Source: Bagarius yarrelli
Taxonomy: Eukaryota; Chordata; Actinopteri; Siluriformes; Sisoridae
Reading direction: 5' to 3'
NCBI GenBank assembly: GCA_005784505.1
Contig: VCAZ01000012.1
Coordinates: 2,485,011 to 2,549,010 of the forward strand
Length of the DNA: 64,000 nt
Positions within the stretch are counted from its first letter, which is position 1; every line of letters begins with the position of its first letter. The notes beneath the pieces were generated by a model. The model was given only the letters and a program-made list of their open reading frames with translations. It did no database searches and was not told where the DNA came from. Shown one piece after another: positions 54,892-64,000 of this stretch. A program made the translations under genes and the position numbers.

Positions 54892-55663
54892 CTAAAGGCA
54901 TACAGTTTGGCCGCTTCCTTTTCATCCAGGAGCAGGACATCGGAAAGAACCACCTGCAGTGTGCATTCCCATGGTTCAAAATATAAAATATCAAAACGTC
55001 TCTTTATGCCTTCCGGAACTGACCCACCAGTCTCAGCTGCCTCAGATGCAGTGGCTATGGCTGTTCAGTGGCTTGATATGTCCTGTAAATATTAAATGCA
55101 TTTTAGGGTGAAGATTATGAAAAAAATGCTCCACAATGTTGAGTAAAGCGCAAAAGGGAACTTACAATAGCAAATTTGCACTAACAAAAAAAATTATATT
55201 TGTGCACATTATGATTCTGTCAATTCCCCATATTATGACATTAAATGTGTTTATATTTTTATTTTATTTAAAATATTATTAGTTGTTTCCAGTTCCGTGT
55301 CTGGGTTTTCATGAATTCAGATTTTAAATTTTATTTGTAACATTTTATGGATTTTTTTTTTCCATATTTCTGAAACTGCTTGTTCATAAATACTTTAGTT
55401 ATTAGTAATTTAAGTAATTTCGTCATCCTGTACAAGCGGTTCCTTTATACTTAATTAAACTGTAGCTTTAAATCACATCATTTAGTAGCCAGAGAGGTGA
55501 AAATGCTTTTAAACATCATAATTTATTGATAAAAACAATTATACTTTTTAGTGTTTTTTTTGCTCACATTTATTGTATCTGTACTATGAATTAAATCTAC
55601 GCTTATTTTCATTAGCCTTAAAATTATGGTAATAAAAAGTAATACTCCTGTATTGTTTTGCAG

Positions 55664-55692
55664 GAGTCTGTATCCGATGCTGAAAAAGTCAA
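55664..55692 (+). CDS. tjap1: tjap1 coding exon (29 nt)
   Basis: Acceptor attgttttgcag, donor gtcaa/gtaagt. In phase with the previous exon it reads ESVSDAEKV plus two bases (AA) of a split codon. This aligns with the 'L-T-D-A-E-R-M-K' segment that precedes the coiled coil in mammalian TJAP1. A 29-nt exon with such a match and good splice sites is strong evidence that the gene structure is right. The split codon is completed at 59211 to give Asn where Lys is expected from the family. Confidence 0.8.
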
Positions 55693-56320
55693 GTAAGTGT
55701 TTTTTGTTATTGTTACTTTTTTTTGTTGTATAAATTGTTTAAAATACACAATCATACACAATACATAATCATAAATTTTGATACACAATCAAAATTTTAA
55801 AATCCCTGGTAGCCTTTCTTCCAGTTACTCATTTTTTGTTGCCCAAAATTAATTTAAGTAGCTGTAAAAAGACTCACTATATTTAATGTAAAATACTGTA
55901 GAAGGAACAAAACATGACTCAAAGGCATTTTCAAAAAACAACCAACAAGCTTATGAAATAATCAAATTACAATTATCAATACAAATTTTTGTTTCTAACT
56001 TGGCATTCTATTTCATTCTTGTCAAATTAGTTGCCAGTCTGTTGTTTGTGCATCTCTGTTTTGCTTTTCATGGACTTAATAATTCATGAAATATTTTTAC
56101 TGTCCTAATCATGTTCATGTTTTGTGTGGACAGCATGTTGGGCCTTTTAGTCTAAAGGTCTTAAGGTTTTATTATACACTGTATAACCTGACACATCCTT
56201 CTCTGGGACAACAAAATGAGGACCAGGTTGACATGTTGCTTATAATGGGAATGTATAGTGCATGTGTCAGTCAGCAGTAAGGACAGAGAATCTTTTTTAC
56301 TTTAACAATGGTGTCTTGTT
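55693..56320. other. tjap1 intron
   Basis: AT-rich; no exon or repeat recognised before the Tc1 copy at 56326. Confidence 0.5.
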
Positions 56321-56325
56321 CCTTA

Positions 56326-57400
56326 CAGTGAGGGGGAAAATTATTTGATCCCCTGCTGATTTTGGATGTTTGCCCACTGACAAAAAAATTAATAGTCTTT
56401 AATTTTAATAGTTGGTTTATTCTGTGACAAAAGTCTTGCTGTCAATCATAGAGGTCAGACGTTTTTTGTAGTTGGCCACAGGTTTGCACACATCTTAGGA
56501 GGAATTTTCTCCCACTCCTCTCTGCTCCAAGTCATTAAGGTTTCAAGGCTGACGTGGCACCCCGAATATTCAGCTCCATTAACAGCTTTTCTACAAGATT
56601 ATGGTCTGGAGACTGGCTAGGCCACTCCACTTCTTAATGTCACTTCTTTGCCTCTGCCATGTGTTTTGGGTCATTGTTATTCTGGAATACCCATCTTTGA
56701 TTTGATTCCACATGGCTCTGTCCATTGTCCCTTTGATGCGGTGAAGTTGTCCTGTCCCATTGGCAGCAAAACACCCCCCAATGCATAAAACTTCCACCTC
56801 CATGTTTGATGTTGGAGATAGAGTCCTTGGGGATAGAGTCCTTGGGGCAGCATTACTTGTAGGCAGCATTATTCCTACTTCAAACACGATGATTTGAGTT
56901 GATGCCAAGCAGTTCAACAAACACTTTCACACAGTTCTTCTCTGAATCATTTATTGGTAAATTTTAGATAGGTCTGTACATGTGCTTTCTTAAGCAAGGG
57001 ACCTCGAGCAAGGGACATCCTTCATGAGGTAGTGTTATACTAATTTTCTTTGTTGACTATGGTCCCAGCTCCCAGATCATAGACAAGACAATTTCTGGGC
57101 TGATTCCTTACTGTTTTCATTATCAGTGAAACTCCACTGGGTTAGATCCTCATGTAGCCCCAGACTGAGAAATATTAAGAGTTATGTATTTCTTCACTCT
57201 GGATATAATCGCATTCACATTTGTCACATTCTCACCAAGCTGCTTGGTTATGGTCTTTTAGCCAATTCCAACCTTGTGTAGGTCTACAATCTTGTCCCTG
57301 ACATCGGCAACTATTTGGTCTTAGTTTGGACTTTGGATTGATTGCTTCTGTGGACCGGTGACTTTTTTACAGGTAACTAGATAAGATTAGATCACTTGGT
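56326..57400 (-). mobile_element. Tc1/mariner family C, longer copy
   Basis: The left terminus (cagtgagggggaaaattatt, tgatcccctgctga) follows TA at 56324-56325 and matches the 35189 copy. The minus strand contains, from right to left, LHKVGIG-type N-terminal DNA-binding text (ccaattccaaccttgtgtag on plus), the leader region, the central transposase and the C-terminal end. The right inverted repeat is not found; recognisable sequence ends at about 57400 (acaggtaactagataagatt). It lies in a tjap1 intron. Confidence 0.87.
56440..57330 (-). pseudogene. Tc1-type transposase pseudogene (family C)
   Basis: The clearest open part (56591-56920) reads NMEVEVLCIGGCFAANGTGQ, LHRIKGTMDRAMWNQI. The corresponding Tc1 block is G-G-x-x-x-x-W-G-C-F, and the conserved GGGN-type glycines are altered. 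ITMTQNTWQRQRSDIKKWSG covers the second-Asp and third-acidic region with a frame shift. A 15-bp tandem duplication (gagtccttggggata/gagtccttggggcag at about 56820-56850) adds codons, and the first-Asp block is mostly deleted. Dead. Confidence 0.8.
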
Positions 57401-59210
57401 CACTGGTGTCCTACATTGGTGTAACAGTAGTGCCTGGTGTGTTCATCTGTGGAAAGCAGCTGAAGTCATGTTTGAACATTTTTAATTATTTACATTTAGC
57501 CACATGAACCTTAATCAAAATTAGCCACATTAAAAAAATACATTTTTTTATTTTTACCTTTGCATTGCACAAATCGATCAGACTTTTCCAACCTTCAACT
57601 GCTACATGTACTGGTGATAATTAGTAGCAGGCCATATAGTTTCTCTCCAAGCCTCATTGTTGGAGTAAAACTATTGAAGGTACACTAAATAGTAATATTT
57701 AACAGAAGCATTAGTGCCACGTGACAATGGCAGCTATATTGATTGGCCTACATGCTCTCTCGTAGGGGGAAAGTAAATATTTTAAAAGGCCACTGCTATA
57801 TTAGACATTCATGTTGACATTATTTTTTAAAAATTGGCCAGAAAGGTCAACAAAATAGCTAGTTCATCTGTTCTGATTCCACATAATTTTATTATGAGAT
57901 TGAAATAGAATTAAAATAAACAATGTGGGTAGGTGAAGGAACATGCTACACATTGCTGGAAGTATTGGCTAGTGCTCTTAACACTTAAGTGATTATAGGC
58001 AGGGAAATGAAATGCATTACTATAGAACAGAAAACTTTGCAATACTATATCATAAAACAGTTGACCTCGAATATTAAGAGAACTAAATTTTTTGTAAGGC
58101 TGTCGTGCGTTTACACGCAAAAATGTAATATTTATGAAAATACCTATAAAAAGGCATTTAGGGCTTCTTTATGCTCTTGACTGTGACCTTGCGAATCAGC
58201 TAAGTACCTAGATCAAAATTAAAGCATGTCTGAACATAGCTGTAAGCCATAAACAAACGCCTTAGCTAATTGAATTTATTTATTTTTCTTATTTTTCACA
58301 AATTTTAGACCTTTTGGATTTTAATATTTTAGCATGTCAGCAGTTTATGCTTTTAAAAGTGAATTAAAATACTTTTTTCAGCCTTGTCCTTTCTGCACAG
58401 ATTTCTCCAGTTTCTCTAAATCTTTTGGTGTTATGCACTGTAGATGATAAGAGTTGCATAGCCTTTAAAATTTGACCATGAGGATGTAATTATTTGACTA
58501 TCTTTTTACACACTCTTTTACAGGTTGGAAAGCCTCTGTCCATCTTTACTTCTGAAAGAACATTTATAGCTATTCATGGTACAGACCTAATGTCAGTTAC
58601 CTATTAGTGTTAAATTTCTTCCAGTTAATATTTTTTTATTTTTTATTTGCTTTCTTAGTCCTTTGTGATCCCAACTATTTTGAGACTTGTAGCAGACACA
58701 AATTTAAAATTAGTGGATTTAGTAGATAAAAGTGTAAAAAATTCTTTGTTTTCATAACAATTCTTGTCATCTAAGTTTTATTTTGAATAAAATATCTGCT
58801 CATCTGATTTGAAAGTCTTCCAGTTTTCATTTTATTTAAATTTAAAAAAGGTTGTATTAAGAAATCCTTACATGCTTTTTTAAAAGAAATTTATAAGGAA
58901 ATCTGGAAAGTGGTTTGAATGTAAAAGAGCATCATGTGCTACAAACGAAGCGGTTTTGCAGCACATAGCGATGTATTGTGCCTCATGACAGTTTTCCCCT
59001 GTCGTCACACCACCAAAAACGCCCTGTTGGTCACACACAAACACACACACAAACCATTTCTATTTAAACAGCACTGCCAGCACCCCATCATTAGTTTTGC
59101 AGATTTGAGTTGGGTGAGGATGCTGAATTCAGTAGTCTCAGGACATAATGGTTTTGTAGCTTAATAAAAATATTACTATTGTTTGTATTTTTTACTGTGT
59201 ACATTTCCAG
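57401..59210. other. tjap1 intron
   Basis: AT-rich. No exon recognised until the acceptor tttactgtgtacatttccag at 59210. Confidence 0.5.
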
Positions 59211-59363
59211 TATCTTACAACAGCAGAATGAAGACCTGCGCGCCATCCACGCATACCACCCACAAGATGGAGCAATGGAGGCAGAGTTTGCGAGCCGTCG
59301 ACACTACTGCAGACAGAGATAGCCGAACATGTGACGCTGGAGGATGAAAGATAAGTTTCGAAG
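59211..59363 (+). pseudogene. tjap1: tjap1 coiled-coil exon with compensating frame disruptions
   Basis: Acceptor acatttccag, probable donor cgaag/gttaga at 59363/59364. The first codon, completed by the AA of the previous exon, starts a frame reading NILQQQNEDLRA, then nonsense (IHAYHPQDG), then AMEAEFAS, then stops. The other frames supply the missing pieces: TTHKME before AMEAEF, and LQTEIAEHVTLEDE after it. The exon ends in the original frame with KDKFRR, which matches the 'K-D-K-F-R-R-L' of TJAP1. Total length is 153 nt, a multiple of three. Homology is clear, but the exon as written contains two in-frame stops (TAG in cagagatagccg; TGA in catgtgacg). It is either damaged or contains base-calling or assembly errors. 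The next TJAP1 exons are beyond the window. Confidence 0.75.
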
Positions 59364-61185
59364 GTTAGATGCACCATCTGTCTTTGTTTTTCTTTGTCTG
59401 TTACTCTTTCTCTTACTGTATACACACACACACTATCCCCCCAACCCCTAATCATAAAATTTCTGCATTTTTACTTTCTCAAATAATCTCATCCTGTATA
59501 ATTCAAGAGAGACCTAAATTTTGGTCCCCACCGTTACATGAGTCCCACCATGGTGTATAGGGCCGTCCACCACACACAACACACACACACACACACACTA
59601 GACAGTAAACCCTATGGATTTGTTTGCTAAGTAGCTCTGCCTTAACACACTATCACCCAGACAAAATGACTCCCATGGCTGTTGGCTGGCTTTTACAATC
59701 TGCTTGTATACTTATTCTGTCAGGGACTTCTGTTACTCAACATGCAAACACCCTTTGTTTTTTTTTTTTTTTTTAACCTTGATGTAAGGTATACCAAACT
59801 AAACTGCAAGGTGTTTGAGACAGAATCTGACAAATGTGGCAATAAGAAATCGATACACAAGACGCAGCTTCACATAAATTTAGATAAACAGCACCACAGG
59901 AGTAAACTTTACTAAAGCTTTGACAGCTTACCTGGCCCAAAAATATTACATTTACATTAACTTACATTTATCTTAATTATTCAACTGATTCGTTCAGGGT
60001 TAAAGGCTTGCTTAGGGGCCTAGCAGTGGCAGACTTTTGCGCCGGAGACATGAACGCCAGATCATACTGTCAGACACGTTGACTATTAAGCCACATACTA
60101 ATACTCAAACCGTTAAAAACAACAGTATGGTTTCCATGCTTTATTGTTTGAATTTTAGCAGAAGAGGGGGCCGCAGAATACAAATTGAATTTGTTCTGAA
60201 GGTTAGTTTTTAAGATTTTTGTGAAACTTAAAAGAAATTGTAGTGTAAAGTGTATTTTCCCCCCAAAAATAATGCAAATGAAGTAAAATAAATAGATCCA
60301 TGCCATCAATTGATCAACAAAAAATTACGTTGGTAACATAAAAAGTGATGGTTAAATACTTTTGTTAGAGTATTAACTTTTCTTTCTTTAAGTATAATTA
60401 AATTTTAATACTTAAGTTGTTTAAAAATAAATTATTTAACTTGTCTACATATGTTTTCCCAAGTTGATTTGCAAAATAATAATAATTTTTATAGCGCTAT
60501 TAACTAATTGGAGTCATTTTAAGAAAATTACATCCAAAGGCGCAATGCCTATAGAGGCTCTCAACAGACTCTGTTATGATGATAACAACGATAAGAACCT
60601 GGCCTCATCTTTTTCCAGTATTCCGTTTTAGAAGCAGTGGGGGTAAAATCATCCTTTGGTTTTATTATTAATTTCTTTTTTTAAACTTCTAAATACAGTT
60701 TTCAAGGTTAGAAGCATTTGTTTGGGGATTATATACGGTCATTTTAATGGGTTAAATACTGAGCCAATGCCTTTTCAAAAGATAAGTACTGTTTTTTTTT
60801 TTCCAATAAATGTTTGTTGCTCATAACATGTAAGTATTTAATATTGAATTTAATTGTTTGAATTATAGCAATTCTTAATTACTGACCAAAAACCAAACAT
60901 ATTTATATTGTTGCAGCTGAAGACCCTAAGCATAAATTAGCAAGCCGCAGAACATTTACTTGTGAAAATTTATTCTTTAGTTTAACCAAAAATGCCACAG
61001 CGAAAACAACAAGACTCAATGTTATACATTTAAACATTATTAAAGAATTTTCCTAGTGTTTATTTTAACTTTAGACTAAGCTGACTGTGTTTATGAGGAT
61101 GGTTTGACAATTTATGATCTGTTCAAGCAGCTCTTGTGTGCAGCATAGAAAACAACTCATAAGTTTCTAAATTGAGAAATGGAAA
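59364..61185. other. tjap1 intron with a SINE fragment
   Basis: AT-rich; a (CA)n run at about 59575-59600 and a T-tract at 59758-59774. No further TJAP1 exon (S-Y-T-A-S-Q-type text) was found. Confidence 0.5.
60005..60100 (-). repeat. tRNA-derived SINE head fragment
   Basis: ggggcctagcagtggcagac, then ttgactattaagccacatac on the plus strand correspond to the antisense head of the 16205 SINE family (gcccctgag..., ...gtggcttaatagt). Weakly conserved. Confidence 0.6.
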
Positions 61186-61189
61186 AAAT

Positions 61190-61925
61190 CCAACCTTTAA
61201 TTCAAGTGCATTTATTCAGTGGGAAAAAAATCCCACATTAAGAAATAATTCTTTTACATCAAATCATGTGCTCTATCTTGGTCTCATCTGACCAAAGCAC
61301 ACGGTCCCAGTTGAAGCCCCAGTACCGCTTAGCGAACTCCAGACGTTTGCGTTTATGATTGTGAGTGACAAAAGGTTTTTTCCGTGCATGCCTGCCAAAC
61401 AGCTTGTTGGCATGTAGATAGCGCCTGATGGTTGTTCTGGAGACTTTGTGACCCCAAGATGCTATCATTTGTTGCAATTCTTTAACAGTGAGCTTTGGAG
61501 AACTTCTATTTCTCTTACCATCCTCCTCACTGTGCGTGGAGGCAAAATAAACTTGCGTCCTCGTCCAGGTTTGTTTACCACTGTTCCAGTTGTTTTAAAC
61601 TTCTTAATGATTCCTCTGACAGTAGATATGGGCAGGTGCAGGCGAGTGGCTATTTTCTTGTAGCCATTGCCTGACTTATGAAGGTTGACACACATCTGCC
61701 TTACTTGAATTGTGTGTTCCTTTGTCTTTCCCATGTTGAAGAGTGGATAAGAGAAATGGCCTCTGTGTCATGTCATATTTATACCCCAGGGAAACAGAAA
61801 GTGATGAATTACTAATTAAATGTTCCTAGATACTCTGATCAACTTTGTAAACTACTGTAGAAATGACAGAAATACTTCAATTACATTTATTTCCTAGGAA
61901 TTGTTAGGGGTGCCAATAATTGTGG
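61190..61925 (-). mobile_element. Tc1/mariner family D, N-terminal half
   Basis: The right terminus is ggggtgccaataattgtgg at 61907-61925, the TIR type of a fish Tc1 family ending in 'GGGTGCCAATAATTGTG'. The minus strand encodes the first half of the transposase without stops. After WSDETKIEHMI the sequence jumps to left-terminal text (ttcagtgggaaaaaaatccc), so the element has a large internal deletion. The outermost left end is not clearly visible. Confidence 0.87.
61259..61734 (-). pseudogene. Truncated Tc1-type transposase, family D
   Basis: Two overlapping frames. 61734-61465 reads MGKTKEHTIQVRQMCVNLHK, KIATRLHLPISTVRGIIKKF (first helix-turn-helix), TGTVVNKPGRGRKFILPPRT (GRPR-like hook, here GRGRK). 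61477-61259 reads MQQMIASWGHKVSRTTIRRY (second helix-turn-helix), LHANKLFGRHARKKPFVTHN, HKRKRLEFAKRYW, DRVLWSDETKIEHMI with the first catalytic Asp. One frameshift separates them near 61470. The second Asp and last acidic residue are deleted, so no catalysis is possible. DNA binding would be possible only if the frameshift were bypassed. Confidence 0.88.
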
Positions 61926-61936
61926 AATTATAATTA

Positions 61937-63555
61937 TTTCTTGTGGTGCAAGAGAGTGTAGCCAGGAAGCATAGTATGGTGGTGTGTAGGATGAAGATGT
62001 TGATCTGGAAGAAGAAGAGATCAAAGGTAGAGAAAAAAAAAAAAAAAGGTTGTGGAAGCAAAGTAGACAGGAATACAAGGATTTGTGGCACTGATTGAAG
62101 AGGGAAGTGGCCAAGGCCAAGCAGAAGGCATATGATGAGTTGTACGCTAGGTTAGATACTAGAGAAGGAGAGAAGGAGGACAGTTTAGTAAGGCAAATGG
62201 ATCGAGATGGGAAGGATGTGCAGCAGGTTAGGGTTATTAAGGATCGAGATGCAAAGGTACTCACAAGTGAGAAGAGTGTACAGAGAAGATGAAGGGAGTA
62301 CTTTCAAGTGTTGATGAATGAGAGGGGAAAAAAGGGTAGAAAGGGTAAATAATGTGGAGCAGGAAGTTTAAAAAATTAGTACATGCAAAGTTAGGATGGC
62401 TTTGGTCCTGATGAGATACCGGTGGAGGTGTGGAAATGTCTAGGAGAAGCAGCAGTGGAATTTCTTACTATATTGTTTAATAGGATTTTAGTGAGTGAGA
62501 AGTTTCCTGAGGAATGGAGGAGGAGTGTAATGGTGCTTGTCTTTGAGAACAAGGGTGATGTGCAGAGTTGCAACAACTACAGAGAAATAAAGTTGATGAG
62601 TCATACAATGAAGCTATGGGAGAGAGTAGAAGAAGCTAGGTTAAGGAGGGTAGTAGGTATTTGTGAGCAGCAGTATGGCTTTATGCCCAGAAAGAGCACA
62701 ACAGATGCTCTGAGAATGCTGATGGAGAAGTACAGATATGGTCGTAGGAAGCTGCATTGTGTTTTTGTAGACTTGGAGAAAGCATATGACAGGATAACAA
62801 GAGGAGAGCTGTGGCATTGTATGAGGAAGTCAGAAATAGCAGATAGGTATGTCAGGGTGGTACAGGATATGTATGAGAGGAGCAGGACAGTTGTGAGGTG
62901 TGCAGTAGGTCAGACAGAGGAGTTCAAAGTGGAGGTGGGACTGCTTCAGGGATCAGCTCTGAGCCCCTTCTTGTAGCAAGACAAAGTACATGTGTTTAAA
63001 TGAAAGGGAGGGAAGTGGAACAGTGAGATTACAGGGTAAAGAGGTTAAAAAGGTACAGGAGTTTAAGCATTTACGGTCGACAGTCCAGAGCAATAGAGAG
63101 TGTAAAGAAGCGAGTACAGACAGGTTGGAATGAGTGAAGAAACGTGTCAGGAGTGATGTGTGACAGGAGAATATCAGCTAGAATTAAGGTAAAGGTACAA
63201 GACAGTAGTAAGATCAGCTATGATGTATGGTTTAGAGACAGTGGCACTGAAAAAGAAACAGGTGGCAGAGCTGGAAGTAGCAGAGCTGAAGATGTTGTTT
63301 TTTTTTGGGAGTGACGAGGTTGGACAGGATTAGGAACGAGTTCATTAGGGGGGGCGGCTCATGTTGGATGTTTTGGGGAGAAAGTCAGGGAAGCCAGATT
63401 GAGGTGGTTTGGACATGTACAGAGGAGGGATAGTGAATATGTTTGAAGGAGGATGTTAGAAATGGAGCTACCAGACAGAAGGCAAAGAGGAGGTATATGG
63501 ATGCAGTAAACAAGGACATGAAGTTAGTGGGTGTGAGTGAAGAGGATGCAGGTTT
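61937..63555 (+). mobile_element. RTE-type LINE, copy 2 (5'-truncated, decayed)
   Basis: Begins at the end of the endonuclease domain (agagtgtagccaggaagcat), then after a deletion and an A15 tract reads VAKAKQKAYDELYARLDTRE, QMDRDGKDVQQVRVIKDRDA. The longest open part (62422-62976) is [122 protein letters not shown]. It then jumps over the catalytic FADD box straight to KTKYMCLNEREGSGTV. The C-terminal part has stops. The 3' end is missing and abuts Tc1-like sequence. Copies 1 and 2 overlap from the linker to the C-terminus. Confidence 0.92.
62422..62976 (+). pseudogene. RTE-type reverse transcriptase fragment
   Basis: 184 codons open, covering RT blocks before the active site: N-Y-R-x-I-x-L, the F-M-P/G-F-x-x-x-x-S-T block, VDLEKAYD (first catalytic Asp) and G-x-x-Q-G-S-A-L-S-P. 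The frame closes right after LSPFL where the element is deleted, so the second and third catalytic Asp residues (FADD) are absent. Confidence 0.9.
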
Positions 63556-64000
63556 AGAAATCCAAGAGTGGCCCAAGATTTGTGTTTAGGATCATTGTTG
63601 GAAAAGTACACGACGACCAATGGCACGGAGTAATGTAGCATGTTCTCTTTCAGTATAGAGCAATACATCTGTGATTTCATAATGTCATCAATGAACTGCA
63701 GCCCCACATAAGGACACTGCCAACACCATGTTTTACTGTAGGCACCATGCATTTTTATTTGTATTCCTCACCTTTACGACAACGGCAGTTTTAAAGCCAT
63801 CAGATCCAAAAACATTCATCTTGGTCTTGTCACTTCAGAAGTAGTCCTCATCTTTGTCCGCATGGGTCCTGGCAAACTTTAGGTGGGCTGTTTTTGTGCC
63901 TGGTCTTTAGGAGAGGCTTCTTTCATGGACGGCACCCATGCATGCCATTCCTCTGCAGTGTATGCCGTATTGTGTCACAGGAAGCAGTCACCCCAGTTTT
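63556..64000 (-). mobile_element. Tc1-like element, family E, cut by the window edge
   Basis: Minus-strand text: GAVHERSLS, LKFARTHADKDEDYF, SDKTKMNVFGSDGFKTAVVV (first-Asp region, W missing), then LQFIDDIMKSQMYCSILKEN, NNDPKHKSWATL (second Asp in N-D-P-K-H). Stops and a shifted stretch around 63750 show decay. The left side ends where the LINE begins (about 63555). The right side continues outside the window. Confidence 0.8.

Overview
The window looks like teleost nuclear DNA. It is AT-rich, has long introns, several Tc1/mariner families in different states of decay, tRNA-derived SINEs, an RTE-type LINE, Ty3/gypsy and DIRS remnants, and (GATA)n/(GGATA)n arrays. An ostariophysan fish such as a catfish would fit, but that is an impression from the repeat mix and not something the sequence proves.

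Only one host gene is recognisable, on the + strand of the right half. The protein start at 52245 (MTSAAPARKPYRKAPP) matches the N-terminus I know for tight junction-associated protein 1 (TJAP1). Downstream exons carry the start of its coiled coil (SDAEKV, then ILQQQNEDLR, ending in KDKFRR). Proposed layout: a GC-rich promoter and non-coding exon 1 at about 27880-28249; an 18.5 kb intron; a non-coding exon at 46787-46913; the first coding exon from 52205 (short form to 52400, long in-frame form to 53672); a 29-nt exon at 55664-55692; and a coiled-coil exon at 59211-59363. That last exon has compensating frame breaks. The rest of the gene lies past the right edge.

Left part (1-27.7 kb): no host exon was found. 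It holds copies of Tc1 family A at 154-796, 4832-5490 and 8388-9780, a second Tc1-like family at 10085-10950 interrupted by a retroposon tail, SINEs, two large microsatellites (17.04-17.28 and 18.61-18.79 kb), a dispersed repeat with a near-perfect 47-bp hairpin (20.4 kb), a decayed Ty3/gypsy element with both LTRs (21.25-24.17 kb), and an RTE LINE lying between long inverted arms (24.78-26.94 kb). A small inverted-repeat element abuts the promoter.

Intronic part (28.25-59.2 kb): more family A copies (31.05, 36.67 and 41.64 kb), family C copies (35.19 and 56.33 kb), hAT-like ends, two DIRS-like pol fragments on the minus strand (40.3-40.9 and 43.9-45.2 kb), SINEs, and a second copy of the 20 kb dispersed repeat (47.3 kb).

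Right end (59.4-64 kb): a truncated Tc1 with an intact N-terminal half (61.19-61.93 kb), a second RTE LINE copy (61.94-63.55 kb) and the start of another Tc1-like element cut by the window edge.

No complete transposable-element protein survives, so every mobile element here looks non-autonomous or dead. I saw no CRISPR array, bacterial operon, rRNA, or convincing functional tRNA gene.
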